Below, one piece after another: positions 26,316 through 37,303 of a stretch of 64,000 nucleotides of DNA. This DNA comes from Adineta steineri. Taxonomy: Eukaryota; Rotifera; Eurotatoria; Adinetida; Adinetidae. The position numbers were made by a program, and so were the translations under genes. Each line of letters opens with the position of its first letter. Positions within the stretch are counted from its first letter, which is position 1. The stretch spans positions 1,476,123 through 1,540,122 of the forward strand of contig CAJNOI010000005.1 of NCBI GenBank assembly GCA_905250115.1, written 5' to 3'. Below the pieces are notes generated by a model, which was not told where the DNA came from, ran no database searches, and saw only the letters and a list, made by a program, of their open reading frames with translations.

Positions 26316-27945
26316 ATGACATCATCATCACAACAACAACAACAACAGCAAGTTCCTGAAATAAAAACAGTATCTATGACTGATATTGATTGGAAACAAC
26401 GTTGTGAGCAACTTAAATCTGAACATCAACTTGAACTTGAACGAATTCATCGTCATTATGATAATGAACTTAAAGAAAAAGTAACTGGTAAATATAAACA
26501 AAAACAAAAAAATATAAATATAAAGTTTTATGTATATATATATAGAAATTCGTATGAGATTAAAACATGAATATGATCAACATTTTGCTGAATTTCGAGA
26601 TCGTCTATTACAACAACAACAATTACATAATATTAGTTCGAATAGTTTAAATCTTGATCATAGTATTGGTGAACAAGTTCGTGAACAAATTCGTATTGCT
26701 CAAGAATATGATCAATATGAAGATGAACAACGTCGACAGTTGCTATCACAACAACAACCAATCGATAATGAAGAATCTAAACGGCTTATCGATAAATTAC
26801 ATACAGAAGGTAAACAGATACAAATATCAAAAAAAAAATAATCTTGTTTGCACTTTTAAATTTCAATCGAACTACTTAAAAATGTTATTTTAAGTTTTAT
26901 TAATAATGTCAAAGAAGACTTGAAAGTATTCAACTTGTTGAAAATATTTCTCTTGTTCAACAATTCCATTAGCAAAAAATAATATATACATTTATTTGAT
27001 AGGATGAAAGATTAGTTTCTTTTAAAAATATATAATGACACATAATAAAATAGAAGCGAATTTTATATTTCGATATCGAACTTTTTTTTTCATTTACGCA
27101 ACGTATTTTATTGAACGATATCTTTACGATCATTATCTAAGTTTTATAACTCAAATAAAATATTTATTTAATTATATTTTAATTTAGGTGTAAATGTTTT
27201 AACATTAAGTGAATTACTTTCATTACAATTACATGGTATTAATCTCAATACAACAGATAAATCCATAGGCTCATTACAAAAATTACATGAAGAAAATAAT
27301 TATCTTCGTTCACTTATTGCTAATATGAATGCAAATGAAAGTAGTAATTTATTAATAAAATGTCTTGCTGATATATTTCGATGTGAACAAGAACGTCGTT
27401 TAATTGATATACGTGAAGAAAAAAATTGTAGTGAACTGGAACAAGAAATTCATCATATGTGTGATTATCAACGTAATGCATTAGGTAAATTATTATCACA
27501 AGATCGTATTATATTAATAAATGAACTTGAACAAACAAAAGAACAATTAAATTCTTTACAAGATAATTTTCAACAATTAAAAAAAAATCAAAATCAATCA
27601 ATAATAGTAAATTCTCATCATTTAAATAAATTTTATTTAAAATTTCTTCGTTGTGAAGCATATCGAAAAGCTTTAATTTATCAAAAACGTTATTTACTTG
27701 TTTTATTAACTGGTTATGAAGATACAGAAACTTATGCATTAAATGAAATACGACGTTTAACAGGAGATATTAAAACAATTTCATTTAATTATGATAAAAT
27801 GAAATTAATTCCTAAACAACAATATACTCGACGTTCATTTAATTATCGTTTTCGTTTTCGGTGCTATATCACAGTTGTTATTGGAATGATTCGAATGCGT
27901 TGGCTTGCAAAAAAATGGGCAAAAAAATTAGCAACTATTCGATGA
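26316..27945 (+). CDS. short PACT-domain (pericentrin/AKAP450-type) centrosomal protein
   Basis: Three exons: 26316-26487, 26546-26809, 27188-27945, giving 397 aa. Most of it (about 20-290) is Gln/Glu/Leu-rich and predicted coiled coil. The C-terminal part (about 300-385) matches the PACT centrosome-targeting domain: FYLKFLRCEAYRKALIYQKR, then YLLVLLTGYEDTE, and the basic end RFRFRCYITVVIG and RMRWLAKKWAKK, which resembles the calmodulin-binding stretch. Pericentrin, AKAP450 and fly PLP are thousands of residues long, so this is a greatly shortened version, unless more exons lie upstream in the gap region. The start ATG at 26316 is followed by a Ser/Gln-rich leader. The second intron is 378 nt. 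Confidence 0.8.
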
Positions 27946-28482
27946 ATGATTTTTTTTTCTTTGTTTTTTTATACTTTTCTTTTCTTTTCTTTTTTTTATC
28001 AATGTAAACTTATAGATGTGCTAGTATTCGTAATAATAGAAAAATAAATGAAATCTTTTCATAAAGCATAAACAAAAATCAATAAATGTAATATTATCTA
28101 ACCATGAATTCAATGCCATTAGTATCTAACAGTTGTTGATATTTACATGTTTTATATCAGCGAATGTAAATCTCATTAGGTTTTCTTTTTCTGACAACGA
28201 AGGTTAGATTAAACGCATCGAAAGAAGGACATTTTTCCAGCGTCTACTAAGATTCCTATAACAATGATAATGCACGTATTAAAGAATAGCACGAACAAAT
28301 AGCATACATTTCCATTTTTTTATCTTGTTTGTTACCTCGACAAAATTAGATAAGAAATGCATTTCTATGCGTTCCGCATGCATAGTACTTAATCATCCCA
28401 TGTTTTAAATACTTACACTTACTATTTAGATTCAAGTATATATACAGCTTTGTTTCATATTTCAACTTTATCTATATCAATC
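27946..28482. other. intergenic region
   Basis: No gene seen. It contains T-rich tracts just after the PACT gene stop (27950-28000) and a TATATATA stretch at 28437-28444, about 40 nt before the LURP-one ATG, which could act as a TATA-like promoter element. The promoter idea is inference. Confidence 0.4.
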
Positions 28483-29232
28483 ATGGCTCGTCTTATTTTT
28501 CAATTATTAGCTATACAATTGGTCTTAGTTGCTACTGTTTTTAGTATTTTCTCAAGTTCAGGCAAGGTTAAAGATGCAACAAAATATCAACTTCAACAAA
28601 AAGTTCTTACACTTGGTTCATCCTATGTAATTAAAGATCAAAAAGATAAACCTGTTTATAAAGTAAATTCTTATATTTTTTTCTAGAATCTTTATATAAC
28701 AAAAAACTTTATCTCACACTCTCTTTAGGTAGGATTTAAAGCATTAGGTCTTGGTAAAAATCTTCAACTTACTGATCCAACTGGTAAACAAGAATATTAT
28801 TCAAGTAAGAAATAAAAAATTTATTTTTATCTTAATTTTTATGTATAATAATTTAGTTAAACATATTCTCAACCCACTTGGTTTAGCTAAATATGAAATT
28901 CGTCAAAATGATCAAGTTGTTGCTGATATTAGGTAACTATCTATTATTTTTTAGATATATATATGTTTCTAATGTATATTAAAATATTTAGTCGTAAAAT
29001 AAATATTGGTGGTAAAAAATTCTCAGTTAAATCTAAATTTGGTACATATGGTATTGAAGGAAATTTTCGTTCACGTGAATTTAAAATTAAAAAAGATCAT
29101 CATCTTGTTGCTACTATTTCAAAGAAATTCTTTGCAATAGGTGATAAATATGGTGTTAAAATTACCCAAGGTCAAGATGTACCATTTATTTTAGCTTTAG
29201 CTATTGTTGTTGATGAAGTAGCTCATGATTAA
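28483..29232 (+). CDS. LURP-one-related / YxjI-type tubby-like protein
   Basis: Four exons: 28483-28662, 28729-28804, 28857-28932, 28992-29232, giving 190 aa. After an N-terminal hydrophobic stretch (about 1-26, LLAIQLVLVATVFSIF; signal peptide or anchor) comes the family's beta-barrel pattern: QLQQKVLTLGSSYVIKDQKD, VGFKALGLGKNLQLTD, HILNPLGLAKYEI, KFSVKSKFGTYGIEG, ATISKKFFAIGDKYGVKI. The C-terminal helix ILALAIVVDEVAHD is very close to the end of bacterial YxjI proteins. LURP-one proteins have a phospholipid-scramblase-like fold; their biochemical role is not settled. It is notable in an animal gene set, although four in-phase introns' worth of structure shows it is established in this genome. 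The start at 28483 gives the hydrophobic N-terminus. Confidence 0.82.
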
Positions 29233-29747
29233 AGAAATTTAGTCTTTTTAATGAACCGTTTTTTTTTATTATTCGATTTTGCCCTTTTTTTTCATGTAGT
29301 TTGTCTTTTTTTTTTGAAAATGATGATTAATATTAATATATATAATATAATCAGCATCAATTGAATTTCGATAGAATAAAAAAAAATGAATTGTTTATTT
29401 GCTTACATAAATAATCATGGTATTTGATTCTTATCTGTCTTTATTCACAATTTGATAGAGATCGATAATTCAACATAGGATATTCGAAATTTCAGACGTA
29501 TTAGAAGGCCATGGAAATAAGAGTATGCCCTTTTATTCTGAGAGGCGATAATGATAAGAAAGAACATTATATCGATAAGTTGAAATAGGCCTTGTCTTAT
29601 ATTTTCTCAAAATTTAAGTTTTTTTTTTGAATCATAGTTACAAAAAATATTTGGATTTCATACAAAGAAATAATCATCTGACGATAATCATAACAAGAAA
29701 AAGAAGAAGAAAAAAAATCACAATACACAAAAAGAAAAATACATAAC
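29233..29747. other. intergenic region between convergent genes
   Basis: Located between the stops of the LURP-one gene (+) and LSM8 (-). It contains T- and A-rich tracts that fit 3' UTRs. No other gene is seen. Confidence 0.5.
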
Positions 29748-30038
29748 TTATGTTTTAGATGGTGGTAATGGATCTGCTCGAATTCCAGGAAAGTCAATAT
29801 TTTTATCGAGTTCTTCATCTATTTCACCAATCAAGGCAACATTATCACCACGTATTATATAAAGACCAAGTAGAACTTGTTCAACACCATCTGTAGAGGA
29901 GAATACACGTTCATGACTATCGTCTAAAATAATATTTATAGCTTGATCAAATCCACGTAATGTTCCAATGATAATTCGACCATCTGCTGTAACTATATTA
30001 ACTGATTTATTAATATAAGAATCAAGTACTTGTGCCAT
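29748..30038 (-). CDS. LSM8: U6 snRNA-associated Sm-like protein LSm8
   Basis: A single exon of 96 aa from the ATG at 30038 (MAQVLDSYINKSV). Sm motif 1 is VNIVTADGRIIIGTLRGFDQ, followed by INIILDDSHERVFSS. Sm motif 2 contains GLYIIRGDNVALIGEIDEE, diagnostic of LSm8 rather than LSm1. LSm8 completes the nuclear LSm2-8 ring that binds the 3' end of U6 snRNA for splicing. Length and sequence are close to the human protein. An open frame continues upstream of this ATG without family similarity, so the internal Met is the right start. Confidence 0.96.
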   Translation of the reverse strand: MAQVLDSYINKSVNIVTADGRIIIGTLRGFDQAINIILDDSHERVFSSTDGVEQVLLGLYIIRGDNVALIGEIDEELDKNIDFPGIRADPLPPSKT

Positions 30039-31225
30039 ATTATAGTCGTTTGATATATATAGATTGAATCTACAATGAAATTTCAATGGATAATCAATCA
30101 ATCGGTTAGTGTAAAGTATGGTTAACCAATAATAAATATCTTGTCATATATTGAATTTGAATTCACAAATAAATTAAAAAATATCTTTTAAGTTTTGTAT
30201 TCTGTACTTGTAGGATGTTTTTTTAAGTAAGTAAATCGAAAATATAATTTGCCAAGAGAGGTCGCTTTGACGAAGAAAAGATTTTCATATGGTTGTATAT
30301 CGAACATTCGATATTTTTTTTATGGAAAGAATATACATTATGGCATCTTCCAAAGACATGTTTTATGTTTCGTCAACTTGTATCACTATAAACAAAACTT
30401 TCAATCGATATGAACGGTATTTTCAATAAAGCTTTTCTTTGTTTTAGCAAAGAAAAGGATTACAAGTTTAATAATTCAAAACATGTACGCCGAATCACAT
30501 AAACGTCTATTTATATAATAAAAATATAGTTTAATTTAAAAAACTTTGTACTACACTATATATTGAAATGACTCTTTCAAACATTTTGAGAAACCGATCA
30601 TGAACTCTTTCACTAGTGAAGTGTCTCGGAAGTTGAATTGCTTTGCAATTTAGTTCTTTTGGATTATTTTGTAATTCATTCACGGCATCTAGTGCATCCA
30701 AAGAGCTCACTTCAGTAAGTGAACAAGCGCGTTCTTCTGTTCAAATTAAGCAATATCATTGGCGTTTTTACGTAACAACGACTGTTAATTTCTCTTGTTT
30801 CTTCCGATGTGATTGACCCCTAATAGTGCATGTAATATTTGTGATATATTTACACCATAAAGACGAAACGAATAAGAGTAATATGTGTTTCGTTCGCTCT
30901 ATTTTTAATAAGTATAAAGGAAGAAGAAGAAAAAGAGTCGCGTATACATACATTCGTTTGGTTTTTTCCAAGTATGTTTAACTAAGGTAAATACGAAAGA
31001 ATAACTAACGACAAATGAATGTTCGTGTTACATATATAGATTAAATTTCCTGCATTCGAAATAAATAAACTCAAGTTTTTATTTAAAACGTTGGACATAA
31101 TTTCTTTCTGCGTCATTCATATCCCATCCATTTTATTTATCAGAATATCAACGATTGGTTGTTGTGTCCTCTCTTAATTATTTACAGTGAAATATATCAG
31201 AAACTGAATAATACAAATATTCAAA
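30039..31225. other. divergent intergenic region
   Basis: Between LSM8 (-) and the ART-LRR gene (+). It contains one coding-like fragment at 30531-30740 (-), described separately, and a 10-nt-arm hairpin at 30432-30457. No full gene is seen. Confidence 0.45.
30531..30740 (-). pseudogene. possible orphan exon or gene fragment, about 69 codons
   Basis: On the minus strand a frame is open from an in-frame TGA at 30743-30741 to a TAA at 30533-30531, with a splice-acceptor-like TTTGAACAG at its left edge. It reads TEERACSLTEVSSLDALDAV, NELQNNPKELNCKAIQLP and RHFTSERVHDRFLKMFERVI. The pattern of helix, 'NPKEL..', 'F..ERV...F..M' recalls the C-terminal end of GT4-type glycosyltransferases, but that is a weak resemblance. 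No upstream exon was found. It is either the last exon of an undetected gene or a decayed fragment. Confidence 0.25.
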
Positions 31226-32737
31226 ATGGCTTCAGCACACGCCGATAATCCAATCCTCAATGGTCGTTTTTCAGATGTTGGTACAGAGCCGTGCACAACG
31301 CCGATTCCTATAGCAGGATATGAGAAGATGCCATTGGTCTCACTTGAAGAAGCTGTCGAACCGCTTCTTTCACTTGTACCTGGCGTTCAACGAACAGTAT
31401 GGATTGTGAAACAACGTTGTGAAAATCCATTAGACGAACTATCACCTGATGAATCAGCTTCTATTATGCTCTATACCACAGAAGGAACATGCAGAGATGA
31501 TTCATTCTATTCTATTCTCAATTCAACTCTACGCACCGAAGATAGGACAAAATTGCGACCGTGGTTTTTGTATCTCAAACTCGTGCTCACTGCTCTTTCG
31601 AAACTTCCTCCAACTGACCGTCACACCACCGTCTATCGAGGAATAAGACTCGATATGAGCCATGAATATCCTCAAGGCAAGACATTTGTTTGGTGGGGAT
31701 TCTCCTCATGTACGACAAGTATCGATGTTTTGGAGCAGGATCTGTTTCTTGGAAAAACAGGTCCAAGAACTTTATTTATGATCGAATGTAAAAGTGGAAG
31801 GAACATTCATCGACATTCCTATATTGAAAAGGAAAATGAAGTGCTGCTTTTACCTGCCATTCAGTTGCAGGTTATCGCCTGTTCTAATCAGAGTGATGAC
31901 TTGCACATGATTCAACTGAAGGAAGTCAAGCCACCGTATCAACTCTTGACGCCTTTGTCTGATCTTCATAGCCCAATTGTCATATCGCCAGAGAAAAAAT
32001 CTTCAAGAAAATTTCTCTCCCTTCGCAAGATGTCAATCATCAGAAGTATGATATTACCTAAAACACATCAGGTATATCAAAATGTGGAGCTTGAAGAAAT
32101 GATTACCAAAGTTAAACCACACTCATTGATAAATTTGGAACGACAATTCTTGACAGATCAAGACATGACTATTGTAGCAGAACAAGCTGTGATCAACAAA
32201 CAGTGCACGATATTATATTTACAGAATAACAGAATCACATCGCAAGGTGTCTCAATCCTGGCTGAAGCATTGCACGATAATACAACACTAGAGAAACTAG
32301 ATATCTTCAGCAATCGTGTGGGTGACATAGGAGTTGATTCTCTTGCACAGGTGCTCGCAGAAAATAACTCAACTCTTAAATCACTTAAACTTGGTTGGAA
32401 TGGTATCACCGACAATGGTGTCTACTATCTGGCTGAAATGCTGAAGAAAAATAGAACATTGATCGAACTCTCTTTACCTTGGAATCGAATAAGTGATGCA
32501 GGAGTGAAACTGTTAGCAGATGCACTCACTAAACACAACACAACTCTCAAAAAGCTATCTCTCGACTTGAATGACTTAGTGAGTGATGCGAGTGTGAATT
32601 ATTTCATTGACATTATGAATCAAAATCAATCACTGACTACACTCGATGTACGCGACTGCAAATCACTATCCAAGACAAGCAAAGCAAGACTGTGTGAGGT
32701 GGCCAAATCAAAGCAAAACTTCGAACTAGGTCTATAA
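31226..32737 (+). CDS. mono-ADP-ribosyltransferase with C-terminal leucine-rich repeats
   Basis: An intronless gene of 503 aa. The N-terminal part (about 50-235) is an arginine-type ADP-ribosyltransferase (ART) fold with the R-S-E triad visible: Arg 138 in TVYRGI, Ser 160 in WWGFSSCTTS, and Glu 203/Glu 205 in EKENEVLLLP. The E-x-E pair predicts transfer of ADP-ribose from NAD+ to arginine. A basic linker (about 245-290) is followed by ribonuclease-inhibitor/NLR-type leucine-rich repeats (about 320-485: TILYLQNNRITSQGVSILAE, LEKLDIFSNRVGDIG, LKSLKLGWNGITDNG, ELSLPWNRISDAG, KLSLDLNDLVSDA). There is no signal peptide or nucleotide-binding domain. Base composition is visibly richer in G+C than neighbouring genes, and the absence of introns is unlike them. 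Substrate and role are unknown; the LRRs suggest target recognition or self-regulation. Confidence 0.9.
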   Translation: MASAHADNPILNGRFSDVGTEPCTTPIPIAGYEKMPLVSLEEAVEPLLSLVPGVQRTVWIVKQRCENPLDELSPDESASIMLYTTEGTCRDDSFYSILNSTLRTEDRTKLRPWFLYLKLVLTALSKLPPTDRHTTVYRGIRLDMSHEYPQGKTFVWWGFSSCTTSIDVLEQDLFLGKTGPRTLFMIECKSGRNIHRHSYIEKENEVLLLPAIQLQVIACSNQSDDLHMIQLKEVKPPYQLLTPLSDLHSPIVISPEKKSSRKFLSLRKMSIIRSMILPKTHQVYQNVELEEMITKVKPHSLINLERQFLTDQDMTIVAEQAVINKQCTILYLQNNRITSQGVSILAEALHDNTTLEKLDIFSNRVGDIGVDSLAQVLAENNSTLKSLKLGWNGITDNGVYYLAEMLKKNRTLIELSLPWNRISDAGVKLLADALTKHNTTLKKLSLDLNDLVSDASVNYFIDIMNQNQSLTTLDVRDCKSLSKTSKARLCEVAKSKQNFELGL

Positions 32738-33250
32738 GTTCGATATATTCAAATGATGAGGGAATTAGCCTGATACTAAAAAGCTTTTGAGCTCGGAAAT
32801 TGTTCACGAATAGAGTGCATATAAGTTATAAAAAGATTAAAAGGATATGTACGCAAGTTGTAATTTTACTAAGATATCGACATTGTAATATACTTTTTAG
32901 AATAAAATTTTACTTTTTCAATAAACCAAATGTTGCAAATTTAGACTTGAAATTTAGTCCACAAGCAGATCGCCATTATACTACCTTGGCATCAACTGTT
33001 TTTAGAGTTCTTAGACGGGGTGTGGATGTGAATAGTATTTTGTTTCTGTCACACTCACATCCTGGTCGTCACAGTGGCTTACCTACTTGGTATGACTATA
33101 AAAAAGGGTAGTATTTGACTGATTGTGGTTTTATATTTTCAGGAAGTTGAGTCTTTTATTAATTAAACAGTTTCTTAATTATTACATAGCTTTGCATCAT
33201 GTTCGAAAGGAAGAAATCACACAATGCACACACATGCTAATACGCAGAGT
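32738..33250. other. intergenic region with a telomere-like hairpin
   Basis: Between convergent genes. The only structure seen is a telomere-like pair, GGGGTGTGGATGTG at 33017-33030 and CACACTCACATCC at 33050-33062, which can form a short hairpin. Confidence 0.45.
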
Positions 33251-34763
33251 TCACACTCGAGAGTCCATAGTATCAGGTGAATCGGGTGCCGATCTCGTCG
33301 ATACATCTTCAGCTGTAACATGTCCAGGTGGTAATGGCATTGAATCGATGATATAAGACGGTTTTGGGCCAACAAACGCGTGTCTAGCCCAAAATATCCA
33401 ATAGATTGATGCAATCAATGCAATACCACCAATAATTACTATGGCATAGTTCATATTATCTTTTGTTACTGGATATTGAAATGGAAAAAACATAAGAATT
33501 GATGTAATAAAAAGCCATATACATGAGATGATTGCAATTGGGATACTAAATCTTCCTAAATTAAATTCACCCAAATGAAATGTATGTCGAGCAGTTGTGC
33601 AACGTAAAAGAATAGGCATTAAATATGATATTTGATAGCCCAGTGTAGTAACGGCAACCATAGAGCTAAATGCTGTTCCCGATGCAAATTGAAGTAGTTG
33701 AAAGAGAGAATCAATGGTAAATACAAAGATGATATTGGCTAGAGGTATTTGTTTCCGTTTCCATACCCAACGAAGCTGCTTTGAAAATGGAAATATGCCA
33801 TCACGAGCCATTGCAAAGCTAAAGATACAATAGATTGTGAGATCTTTGTTTGATTGAAATTTATAAAAAAGCAGTCATACCCAATTCGACTTGTAACTGT
33901 CATGGATGGCGTACCAGCAAAATGAAGATTAATAATAAGTAGAATAGTTAGTGCAAGTGCACCTCCTTCATGTGGTAAAACTGATTGAAAGACAGCTATG
34001 GCGAGATTGAGTGTTTCATCAGCACCGCCATGCGCTTTCATAAATGTGGTCACATCCGGAATGACAAAGAGAAGAGCGAGTAAATAGACAACGCCGATAA
34101 TCGTACTGCATATACATGTACCAACGATACTTCTGGGTGCTGTCAAATAAAGAAAATGATAACATATGAATCAAGAATTTCTCACATTTTGTTTTCTTTC
34201 TACACTCCTCTTCTGATTCTCATCAAACGTTCTGAAAAAACTATCACTTTCCTAACAGCTAAGGATAGAATGTTTTCAGATGTTCACTCACTTTGAATTC
34301 GAGACTATATGTATCATGTAGATCCTAATGAGTTGCAAATGTCCTGAAAAGAGTTCGTGTCTCTAGCTCGTATCTACCGAGATACACAATTTTATAAGGG
34401 TGAATAAGTGTAGCCGAGCAAATGATAAACACTCACACGCTTACTGGATACCCTGTTGTATATAGAGCAAGACAGAGAAGAGTATAGAAAAGATGTCCTG
34501 TGTTCTTCTCTAATTTTTACTATCTATTCTATAAGATAGATTACCCGAACTAGTCCATCAACAAGCACATATACTTATTTAAAAAAAAGCCTATCTGCTT
34601 CGTGAAACGAGAATTCACTTATAGTTCAAAAGTTCTAGTCACTCTAATTTTTGTTCTAAAAATATTTTACAACAGTTTTTCTTGTTCAGACCGATTTCCT
34701 TTGTATATATTTCAATCCTCTTCTTGTGTTTTTATTTTATGCAGTTCATTCATATTTCTCTTT

Positions 34764-34794
<31 letters not shown>

Positions 34795-37303
34795 TACCTG
34801 CTTTGGTAGCACCCCTGGTTTCTTCGGCCAAATGAGCACCAGCTATAAAAGAAAAACATAATAATATCAAAATTTCCTTGTCTACATTGGTTATCTATAT
34901 ATATCGGCTTAAACGCGCGTAACGCGATGACGTTTTGGCCAGAGTAAATCCATCTTTTCTCATAGACTAACGTTCTTAGGAAGTTTCTTTCTGCGCCATA
35001 AAATGTACCTCTCAGCCCTCTAGAGATCCTTGAAAAAATTATCCTGTTTGAACGAGCTCTTTGAAAATGGTCGATAAAATACATGTCGTAACACGATGAC
35101 GAAAAAACGACAAAATTTTGATAGTGTTGTGCTTGTTCGATATTTTTCTGCGAATCTAGCCTACATCAAAGGGGACATTTATTTGATGGTTTGTAGCCCA
35201 CACCTTAGGGTATTTAATGATAAAACTAGTTTAGCAAATAGACAGTCTATTCTGCCAAAAAGTCGCTTTTAAGAATGTAACGCGATGATGGCTTCGTAAC
35301 GCGATGATGCTAAGTTTTGATTAGAGTTTTTTATACATATTTTAGAGACATTTTCAGCCGCATAATGTAAGAATAGTGTAGTACTTGCCATAACTACAGG
35401 AAATATGCATTAATTTTTGTGCTATTAAACATTTCAACTCAAAAATTACGAGTAACAAATTAGGCAGGCTAACCTATCACTATCTAATTTGTGAGAGGTA
35501 TTTCTTGATTTTCTTCATAAAAATATACTTGAAACATGAAACCAAGTACATATTCAGAATCAGCGTGAAAAACTGCGTCGAATCCATAGAACTAAGTTGA
35601 AAAATATAAAACTTTATTTCTTGCGAACTTCTGACCCCGCTTATAAATAAGGAAATATTTTGGATTCTTCAGTAGATTCATACAATTCTGACGTAGTATT
35701 TCGAATAAATTTACTGTATCTTGATGATAATACCTTAGGAATCAAGAGAGAGTTCTTATACATTGCTTAAAACAATTCTTGGGCGATGAGTTGCTAATAA
35801 ATATATTTTTTCATAAAAACGGGAAAATATAAGGAAAAAACTAGAAAATCGTCATCGCGTTACGCAAACATTTCCATCGAAAGAATTGCTTCTAAATAAA
35901 AGTATGCCTATTTGATAGAGCAAGAAAAGTTAGCTTTGCGTACAAACTTTCCATCCAAAAATAAAGTGGACTAGCGGGTGAAAAATAAAGAATTTGTTGT
36001 TTTCGTTACGGGATGATGCTGTAAATTATGCTAGTTTTGTTTACACCCCTTCACAAAAGTAAAAAGTATCAGAGAGTCAATAATTATGTGAAAGGATACC
36101 TCTATCCTAGTATACATAATTAGTCTTAATCAACTCTGTAAATGATAAACTATATCAATAAAATCGATCAGAACAATATGTGATATTTATAAAGTCATTT
36201 TTTTCATCATAAGGTAGTATCTTTGTTCCTACTACCTACACACGAATTTTTGCAGTCAAAATCGAAAGAAAATATGTTCCTACACACGTTAGACTATGCC
36301 CTATAAAATAGTGATAATAAGTTCTCGAAGTAATGAATTCGAACTCTCGACCATGAAGGTGACGCGTTACGCGTTTAAGCCGATATATAATATACCTTCA
36401 TAACCGCAGCATATAAAAAGTGTTGAAAGTATTCCAATACAGTATACATAACCAAAAGAAAATCCGGTACCATTGTAGGTAGACGTAAAAACATCCTTAG
36501 CAGAGGCTCGTTCTGGAGCCATAACAAGAAGAACAATGACGATAGTAATTAAAGAGCTAATTTGGAAAAATGCAGCTACATTATTAATCCATCCTTGTTT
36601 ATCGATTCGTAGAGTATTGATAAGAGTCCACACAAATGTAATTGCTATAGCAATGCTTACTTGTTCTCCGGTACTTAATGATGATTTTCCATTTAGTATA
36701 ACTACAGCATTCACCATGGTTGCAAAAGCAGATGCATACGCAGCATCACCTTCAATTGTATGTAATAAATAGGATATATTTCAAAACAAAGACTCTTCTT
36801 TTGTTTTACATCTTACCTGTAACATTACCAAAAAAATTGAACCATCCACAGATAAAAGAAGCCAATGGAGCATATCGCAGAGGAGTAAGCATACCGGACC
36901 TATATTTGTATTAATTAATTAATCGATTAAAAAAAATAATTTATTTGTAGACATACCAATGATAGACAGAACCTGCACTAGGATAGACTGAACATATTTC
37001 TGCTAGTGAGAATCCGATGAGAATTGTAAAGAACGATGCAATGATCCAACTCCATATGGCCACACCTGGACCGCCTATATTCATTTGATAAGTGAAACCA
37101 AGTGAAATTCCTATGAGCACGTTGACAGTTGTGAAACAAAATGAAAATGACATAAATGGAGAAAATCCACGATAGAGCTCTTGTGTATAGCCTATTTGCC
37201 GAAGATAGCGTGCATCTGCATCCTTTTCTTCTTGTTGTCGTTGTATAGTTTTTTCGGACTTCCTGAACATCATAGCCAAAAATGAAAATAGACCGGAAGA
37301 CAT
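33251..37303 (-). CDS. APC-superfamily amino-acid permease
   Basis: Six exons: 37303-36957, 36899-36817, 36749-36396, 34842-34798, 34139-33881, 33818-33251, giving 551 aa. About twelve hydrophobic segments are visible. The cytosolic N-terminus ends LYRGFSPFMSFSFCFTTVNV, followed by a glycine-rich helix (GGPGVAIWSWIIASFF) and FSLAEICSVYPSAGSVYHW. These are hallmarks of the amino-acid/choline (ACT/BAT-type) branch of the APC superfamily, which includes fungal GABA/choline permeases. Later segments: CGYEGAGAHLAEETRGATKA (joined across two introns), APRSIVGT, and GFAMARDGIFPFS. The substrate is probably an amino acid or GABA but cannot be read from sequence. The third intron (1,553 nt) carries a transposon-like insertion. 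An acceptor-like TTTTAG lies just before the ATG, so a 5' UTR exon is likely. Confidence 0.87.
34766..34794. repeat. CT dinucleotide microsatellite
   Basis: An imperfect (CT)n tract of about 29 nt in the fourth intron of the permease gene, directly beside the splice donor of the 45-nt exon 34842-34798 as read on the minus strand. Confidence 0.9.
34897..36389. mobile_element. non-autonomous TIR element with repeated GTAACGCGATGA motifs
   Basis: The left end reads ATATCGGCTTAAACGCG at about 34901-34917, and the right end is its inverse, CGCGTTTAAGCCGATAT at about 36370-36386. TA-rich sequence outside both ends obscures the target duplication. Inside, a 12-nt motif GTAACGCGATGA recurs at 34919-34930, 35088-35099 (one mismatch), 35277-35288, 35296-35307, inverted at 35852-35863, and degenerate at 36005-36016. 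A related GACGCGTTACGCG lies at the right end. No transposase-sized frame exists, so it would depend on an enzyme in trans. The CpG-rich motif stands out in AT-rich DNA. The insertion lies wholly inside an intron of the permease gene, which explains that intron's length. Confidence 0.75.

Noticed and set aside
32800..33111. Open frame (+) of 103 aa after the ART gene
   Set aside because: No homology pattern; it overlaps the telomere-like hairpin. Looks like chance.
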